DNA of 9,134 nt from an uncultured Treponema sp. (GTDB lineage Bacteria; Spirochaetota; Spirochaetia; Treponematales; Treponemataceae): assembly GCA_937890485.1 (NCBI GenBank), contig CALBXN010000170.1:1-9134 (forward strand), given 5' to 3'. Of this stretch, positions 5,341-9,134 are shown piece by piece (position 1 is the first letter of the stretch; every line of letters begins with the position of its first letter). The position numbers and the translations under genes are program-made. The notes beneath the pieces are model-generated. The model was not told the DNA's origin. It made no database searches and worked only from the letters and a program-made list of their open reading frames with translations.

Positions 5341-7776
5341 TTACGCAACTCTGTAAATCTCGTTTTCTAATTCACGCAATGCCGCAAGATAGTCGTTTTT
5401 GCTTCCAAAAACTTTTACAATTTCTGTTGGAGTTCCCATATATTTTAGAGGTTCAACGGTAAGAATTTTCATATCTTCAATGTTTTCTATGCCGTTTTCT
5501 GCATATTTATCTAAAAGAGCATTTAAGATTTTTCGGGCTTGTTCTCCGTATTTTGTCCAATAATTTCGTTTACGAACATTTTCGGCTCGTTCTTTTCTTG
5601 TAAGGGCTGGAGCATCCCAAGCAATATGACAAATTAAATCAAAAATATCTAAATCTGATTTTATTTCTTCTTTTAAATCTTCAAAATTTATTCCTTGTTG
5701 TTCCAATTCTTCAATAATTGCTTGTTTTTTTTCTGAATCGTTCCAAACTTGCAAAAAATTATCCAAAGACCGATACGAAGTTAAAATTCCAGATTTTGTA
5801 TATTCTTTTAAACTACAAGTTATTAATTTTCCATTTGCATCAAGAAATTGTCGGCGTTCACTTAAAACACTAACATCTACTCCTGCAATATAGATTTTTT
5901 CTTTTTTTTCGTATTCTTCGCCTTTTTCGCCAAGAGAAGATGTTCCAAATTTATCATCTATTTGAGGATATATTGTTTCTAGGAATTCCACAGGTTTTCC
6001 TGTTACAGGGTCAATTTGATTTTCTCCTTCACCACTATCAATAATATCTTCAGAAATTGGTTCATCTTGATTTGATACTTTGATTTTTACAGGACTTCCA
6101 TCAAAATCTTTATCTGCAAATTTATCTGTAACATTTCTAAAATCAATTATTGTAAAATATTGCTTTCCATAATCTTCGTTGATTCTTGTTCCACGCCCAA
6201 TAATTTGTTTAAATTCTGTCATAGAACCAATATTTTCATCAAGACAAATTACTTTACAAGTTTGAGCATCTGTTCCTGTACTCATTAATTTTGAAGTTGT
6301 TGCAATAACAGGAAATTTTTCTTCTGGATTTATAAAAGATTCCAAGTATCCTTTAGCAACAGGATCATCACCAGTAATTCTAACAATATATTTGTCTGTT
6401 TTTGCAGTAATTTCTTTTGGAGCAAAACTTAAAAGAGCTTGTCGCATTCTTTCTGCGTGTTCAATATCTACGCAAAATACAATTGTTTTGTCATAAGGAT
6501 TTGAATTAACAAGAAATTCCATAATCTTTTTTGCTACAAGCTTTGTTCTTTCATCAATTACAATATTTCTGTCAAAATCTTTTCTGTTGTAAAGACGATC
6601 TTCAATTATTTCACCATTTACGTCGGTTTTTCCACGTTCAGGTCTGTAGCCTTCTAAATCTACATTCATTCCAACTCTAAGAACTTTGTAAGGAGCAAGA
6701 AATCCGTCATCAATTCCTTGTTTTAACGAATATGTGTAAATTGGTTCTCCAAAATAGTCTATATTTGAAAGAGTTTTTGTTTCTTTTGGTGTGGCTGTCA
6801 TACCAATTTGTGTTGCAGTACTAAAATAATTTAAGATTTTATGCCAGGCTTTGTCTTCATCAACAGATCCACGATGACATTCGTCCACAACTATTAAATC
6901 AAAAAAGTTTGGAGAAAATTCTTTGTATGCATCTGTTTCTTCATCGTAATTTGTAAGTCCTTGATAAAGTGCAAGATAAATTTCATAAGATTTATCAATT
7001 TCTTTATGTTTTATGATTGTAAGTTTATCTTTAAAATGCTTAAAATCACCTTTTTTTGTTTGGATGATTAAATTGTTTCTGTCTGCCAAATACAAAATGC
7101 GTTTTTTGCAGCCAGATTTCCATAACCTATAAATTATTTGGAAGGATGTATAAGTTTTTCCTGTTCCTGTTGCCATTACAAGAAGAATTCTATTTTGTCC
7201 ACGAGCAATAGCTTCTACAGTTCTGTTGATTGCAATTCGCTGATAGTAGCGAGGAGAACGTCCTGTTGAATCAAAAAAATATGATGAAAGAGATGTTTCT
7301 TCTGCTTGGGAGTTTTCTATTTTGTTATATTTTTTGTAACAATTCCAAAGTTCTTCTGCTGTAGGAAAATGATTTAAATCTGCGTTTTCAATAATAATAG
7401 GATTATTATTTGAATCTAATGGGCCACAATTTTTGCGATATTGAATTAAAAATCCATCTCCGTTTGAACTGATTGCAACTGGAATATCAAGAGTTTCTGC
7501 ATAATCTAACGCTTGTTGCATTCCATCTCCAACGGAATGTTTATTATCTTTAGCTTCTATAACTGCTACAGGAATATTTGGCTTGTAATAAAGAATGATA
7601 TCAGCACGTTTCTTTTCGCCCCGTTTTGTCTTTTTACCTTTTACAAAAATTCGTCCATTTGTAAAAGAAACTTCTTCTCTAAGTTGAGTTTGCTTATTCC
7701 ACCCAGATTCTTCAATCGACGGAATAATGAATTTTGTTACAATATCTCTTTCTGATAAATTATGCTTTTCACCCAT
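5341..7776 (-). CDS. hsdR: Type I restriction enzyme R subunit (EcoEI type), nuclease and translocase
   Basis: HsdR is the motor and nuclease of a type I restriction enzyme: ATP-driven translocation of unmodified DNA followed by cleavage. The 811-aa length fits the EcoEI group. The N-terminal PD-(D/E)xK nuclease shows RADI (D59) and VIEAK (E74, K76). The SF2 helicase core follows: Walker A ATGTGKT (202-208), DEAH-like DECH (298-301), motif III TATP (327-330), TIVFC (431-435), ATTSKLMSTGTD (492-503) and QIIGRGTR (524-531, motif VI). The C-terminal part (about 640-805) ends in YWTKYGEQARKILNALLDKY and MGTPTEIVKVFG, typical of the EcoEI_R_C domain. All key residues are intact. The ATG at 7776 is the only reasonable start before an in-frame TAG upstream. 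The TAA at 5341 is 17 bases before the next ATG, so it is the first gene of an operon. It would need HsdM and HsdS to act; HsdS is present and HsdM is not in the window. Confidence 0.95.
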   Translation of the reverse strand: MGEKHNLSERDIVTKFIIPSIEESGWNKQTQLREEVSFTNGRIFVKGKKTKRGEKKRADIILYYKPNIPVAVIEAKDNKHSVGDGMQQALDYAETLDIPVAISSNGDGFLIQYRKNCGPLDSNNNPIIIENADLNHFPTAEELWNCYKKYNKIENSQAEETSLSSYFFDSTGRSPRYYQRIAINRTVEAIARGQNRILLVMATGTGKTYTSFQIIYRLWKSGCKKRILYLADRNNLIIQTKKGDFKHFKDKLTIIKHKEIDKSYEIYLALYQGLTNYDEETDAYKEFSPNFFDLIVVDECHRGSVDEDKAWHKILNYFSTATQIGMTATPKETKTLSNIDYFGEPIYTYSLKQGIDDGFLAPYKVLRVGMNVDLEGYRPERGKTDVNGEIIEDRLYNRKDFDRNIVIDERTKLVAKKIMEFLVNSNPYDKTIVFCVDIEHAERMRQALLSFAPKEITAKTDKYIVRITGDDPVAKGYLESFINPEEKFPVIATTSKLMSTGTDAQTCKVICLDENIGSMTEFKQIIGRGTRINEDYGKQYFTIIDFRNVTDKFADKDFDGSPVKIKVSNQDEPISEDIIDSGEGENQIDPVTGKPVEFLETIYPQIDDKFGTSSLGEKGEEYEKKEKIYIAGVDVSVLSERRQFLDANGKLITCSLKEYTKSGILTSYRSLDNFLQVWNDSEKKQAIIEELEQQGINFEDLKEEIKSDLDIFDLICHIAWDAPALTRKERAENVRKRNYWTKYGEQARKILNALLDKYAENGIENIEDMKILTVEPLKYMGTPTEIVKVFGSKNDYLAALRELENEIYRVA

Positions 7777-7782
7777 AAGGAT

Positions 7783-7791
7783 ATTATACCA
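7783..7791 (-). promoter_or_regulatory. Extended -10 promoter of hsdR, likely leaderless mRNA
   Basis: On the minus strand TGG-TATAAT (7791 to 7783) is a perfect extended -10 element (TGnTATAAT). No convincing -35 is present at 16-18 bases, which is usual for extended -10 promoters. Only six bases separate TATAAT from the hsdR ATG at 7776. Transcription would therefore begin at or within a base or two of the start codon, and there is no Shine-Dalgarno sequence. This is the only strong promoter seen between 7849 and the left edge genes, so it probably drives the whole restriction operon. Confidence 0.6.
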
Positions 7792-7825
7792 TACAACAAC
7801 ACTATAAAACTAGGTTGAAATTAAT

Positions 7826-7854
7826 AAAAACACTTGTGTAACTAAAGTTTACAC
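7826..7854 (-). terminator. Possible weak terminator of the Dabb gene
   Basis: GTGTAA (7836-7841) and TTACAC (7849-7854) form a 6-bp stem that overlaps the Dabb stop codon. On the minus strand it is followed, after AAGTG, by five T residues (7826-7830). The stem is short and the T-run is displaced, so termination here would be leaky at best. Some read-through into hsdR is possible. Confidence 0.25.
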
Positions 7855-8151
7855 CTCGAAATCTAAGCAACTTCTGTTTGCAGTAAAAGGACGAACTTTT
7901 TCATCAGCAACTTTTACGTGCTCTGGATGTTTTGCGTAAGTTTTCAAAGCATCAAAAGAGTCAAAACTTGAATCTAACATCACATCAGCATTTGAAGTTT
8001 CTAGTCTGCCTTCTGTCACCACCTTAATTTCCAAAAGCCCAGGAATTTTTCCTGCTAAAGATTCAAGACCAGTTTTAATTTCTGCCTTTACATTTGTTTT
8101 TTCATCTTCAGACATTTCTTTTAAAGTCCACAAAATAATATGTTTTACCAT
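7849..8151 (-). CDS. Dabb-domain (stress-responsive A/B barrel) protein
   Basis: This 100-aa protein has the usual length of a single Dabb domain, a ferredoxin-like alpha/beta barrel that forms dimers. The N-terminal strand MVKHIILWTLK (1-11) is typical, with the family histidine at position 4. It is followed by a helix (about 12-33), a strand around 40-48 (LEIKVV), and NADVMLDSSFDSFDALKTY (54-72). The closing HPEHVKVADEKVRPF (75-89) matches the C-terminal family pattern with the conserved HPxH. The ATG at 8151 is fixed by GAGGTG five bases (8151 to 8156) upstream. It is a monocistronic gene with its own promoter, between the rtcB terminator and the hsdR promoter. Members occur in stress proteins and in polyketide-type cyclases, but the role of stand-alone bacterial versions is poorly known, so no reaction is assigned. 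It appears unrelated to the restriction locus. Confidence 0.85.
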   Translation of the reverse strand: MVKHIILWTLKEMSEDEKTNVKAEIKTGLESLAGKIPGLLEIKVVTEGRLETSNADVMLDSSFDSFDALKTYAKHPEHVKVADEKVRPFTANRSCLDFEV

Positions 8152-8179
8152 AATTCACCTCTGTAAAAATAATTACATC

Positions 8180-8208
8180 ATTATATCATAAAACACTAAT
8201 CAATTTAA
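8180..8208 (-). promoter_or_regulatory. Promoter of the Dabb-domain gene
   Basis: On the minus strand a perfect TATAAT (8180-8185) is preceded by a 17-base spacer and the weak -35 match TTAAAT (8203-8208). The -10 lies about 28 bases before the ATG at 8151, which leaves room for the leader and the GAGGTG ribosome binding site at 8156-8161. The -35 is adjacent to the rtcB terminator U-tract, so the two units are packed tightly. No operator-like repeat was seen. Confidence 0.55.
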
Positions 8209-8210
8209 AA

Positions 8211-8249
8211 TAAAAAAGAGATTTTACTTATCTTAAAGCAAAATCTCTT
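8211..8249 (-). terminator. Intrinsic terminator of rtcB
   Basis: A perfect 10-bp stem (AAGAGATTTT at 8216-8225 against AAAATCTCTT at 8240-8249) lies 22 bases beyond the rtcB stop. The 14-base loop can add three more pairs. On the minus strand the stem runs into TTTTTT-A-TTTT, a typical U-tract. It separates rtcB from the Dabb gene. Confidence 0.85.
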
Positions 8250-8271
8250 AAAATTATTATCATTTATTCTG

Positions 8272-9134
8272 CTATTCTGCCGCTTTGAAATTATAGATTG
8301 GTTTGATAATTTTCACGATTTCTGCGGTTTCTCCAATATTTGTAACAATATCATCCATTGTTTTGTAAGCCATTGGGGCTTCGTCTAAAGTGGATTTGTT
8401 CACCGTGCTTGACCAAATACCTTTCATTTCTGCCTTAAAATCTGCCAAATTCAACTCTTTTTTGGCTTTCATTCGGCTCATAACACGGCCTGCTCCGTGG
8501 GGAGCTGAACAGTTCCAATCTTCATTTCCCTTTCCAATACAAACTAGACTTCCGTCTCTCATATTGATAGGAATCAAAAGTTTTTCACCTTTTTTGGCAC
8601 TTACGGCCCCTTTTCGCAAAATCATTGCACCCTCAGTTTCAGTATCGATATAATTGTGAATTGTAGTAAACTGTTCAATTATATCTTCTTCTTTTATGTG
8701 AAGTCCGATACTGATAGTTTCTATCATGGCTTTGCGATTTACCCTGGCAAAATGCTGCATAATTTTCATATCGTTGATGTAATCATCAAAAAGTTGACCG
8801 CTAACATAAGCTAAATCTTTTGGAACAGAAGTTATAACTTGAGATTTTAACTGCACAAGTTTTTCCTCAATTTCAGTTTCTCTTCCTTCCGCTTTTAAAT
8901 TTGCAATTAGTTTTTCGCAATCTTTTTTAGAATTATTATTTAATTGCAACCATGCTTGTTCTTGATAATATTCAGCGATTTCTTTTCCAGCGTGGCGACT
9001 TCCAGAGTGAACAACGATATACAAGTTTCCATCATCATCTCTGTCTGCCTCAATAAAGTGATTTCCGCCACCTAATGTTTGAACTGCACCCAAAAAATTG
9101 GACACAATTGGAGGTGTAGTATGAATAAAAAATA
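8272..9134 (-). CDS. rtcB: RtcB-type RNA ligase, C-terminal part (5' end outside window)
   Basis: RtcB joins RNA 2',3'-cyclic phosphate or 3'-phosphate ends to 5'-OH ends using GTP and Mn2+; in bacteria it serves RNA repair. Counting from the GTG at 9105, the metal-binding signatures GGGNH (about residues 12-16) and HSGSR (33-37) are visible. So are TIHNY (148-152), LRKGA (163-167) and HGAGR (203-207), whose histidine is the one guanylylated in the family. The reading frame stays open from that GTG to the window edge without a stop, and no Shine-Dalgarno sequence precedes the GTG. The family is usually about 380-480 aa and carries its Cys-containing metal motif well upstream of GGGNH, so the GTG is almost certainly internal and the gene is cut by the window. 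It ends TAG at 8272 and is followed by a good terminator, so it is not co-transcribed with its left neighbours. The conserved residues seen are intact. Family call is very secure; the physiological substrate is unknown. Confidence 0.93.
   Translation of the reverse strand, partial: FFIHTTPPIVSNFLGAVQTLGGGNHFIEADRDDDGNLYIVVHSGSRHAGKEIAEYYQEQAWLQLNNNSKKDCEKLIANLKAEGRETEIEEKLVQLKSQVITSVPKDLAYVSGQLFDDYINDMKIMQHFARVNRKAMIETISIGLHIKEEDIIEQFTTIHNYIDTETEGAMILRKGAVSAKKGEKLLIPINMRDGSLVCIGKGNEDWNCSAPHGAGRVMSRMKAKKELNLADFKAEMKGIWSSTVNKSTLDEAPMAYKTMDDIVTNIGETAEIVKIIKPIYNFKAAE

Noticed and set aside
9103..9105. GTG at 9105 as the true start of the RtcB protein
   Set aside because: It has no ribosome binding site, the frame stays open to the window edge, and the protein would lack the N-terminal part of the family with its Cys-containing metal motif.
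7849..9134. RtcB and the Dabb protein as parts of the defence operon
   Set aside because: A strong terminator follows rtcB, the Dabb gene has its own promoter and ribosome binding site, and hsdR has a separate promoter. Proximity alone is not evidence of function.
1..9134. CRISPR array, tRNA or rRNA gene, transposase or integrase
   Set aside because: Reading the window showed no regularly spaced repeats, no cloverleaf-like sequence in the gaps and no recombinase or transposase protein. The only direct repeat pair noticed is the two-copy hsdS 5' end.

Overview
The window is AT-rich and every gene in it lies on the minus strand, so transcription runs from right to left. Shine-Dalgarno sequences such as AAAGGAG and GAGGTG, sigma70-like promoters and short intergenic gaps mark it as bacterial. 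The low GC and the protein flavour fit an AT-rich anaerobe (a Treponema-like spirochaete or a Bacillota member are both plausible). The sequence alone does not settle the taxon.

Right edge (about 7849-9134): two ordinary chromosomal genes. One is the 3' part of an rtcB-type RNA ligase gene, which enters from beyond the window and ends in a clear intrinsic terminator. The other is a small Dabb-domain (stress-responsive alpha/beta barrel) gene with its own promoter and ribosome binding site.

Middle (about 2931-7790): a type I restriction locus. A strong extended -10 element sits directly before hsdR (EcoEI-type restriction and translocase subunit). Next come a DUF1016/YhcG-type PD-(D/E)xK nuclease gene and hsdS (specificity subunit with two target-recognition domains). 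No hsdM methyltransferase gene is present anywhere in the window. The nuclease gene begins with a near-perfect copy of the hsdS 5' end (30 of 31 bases identical), as if it had been inserted at the hsdS start with duplication of that start.

Left part (about 144-2903): four more genes in the same direction with short gaps, probably co-transcribed with hsdS. They are a short membrane-anchored coiled-coil protein, a 346-aa soluble protein (possibly of the LPO_1073/Vpar_1526 family), a 192-aa membrane-anchored coiled-coil protein, and a GIY-YIG nuclease with a short DUF4357-like tail. The 346-aa and 192-aa proteins share an N-terminal motif, NGKxSxxxQAExII, that nothing else in the window has. This suggests a physical or signalling link between a soluble and a membrane partner. 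Sampled lines of these genes are lower in GC than sampled rtcB lines, consistent with separately acquired cargo.

Taken together, this is a defence operon: a type I restriction core, an embedded nuclease, and a four-gene tail that is the best candidate for an undescribed accessory or stand-alone defence module. The left 143 bases hold AT-only hairpins and a promoter-like sequence pointing out of the window.
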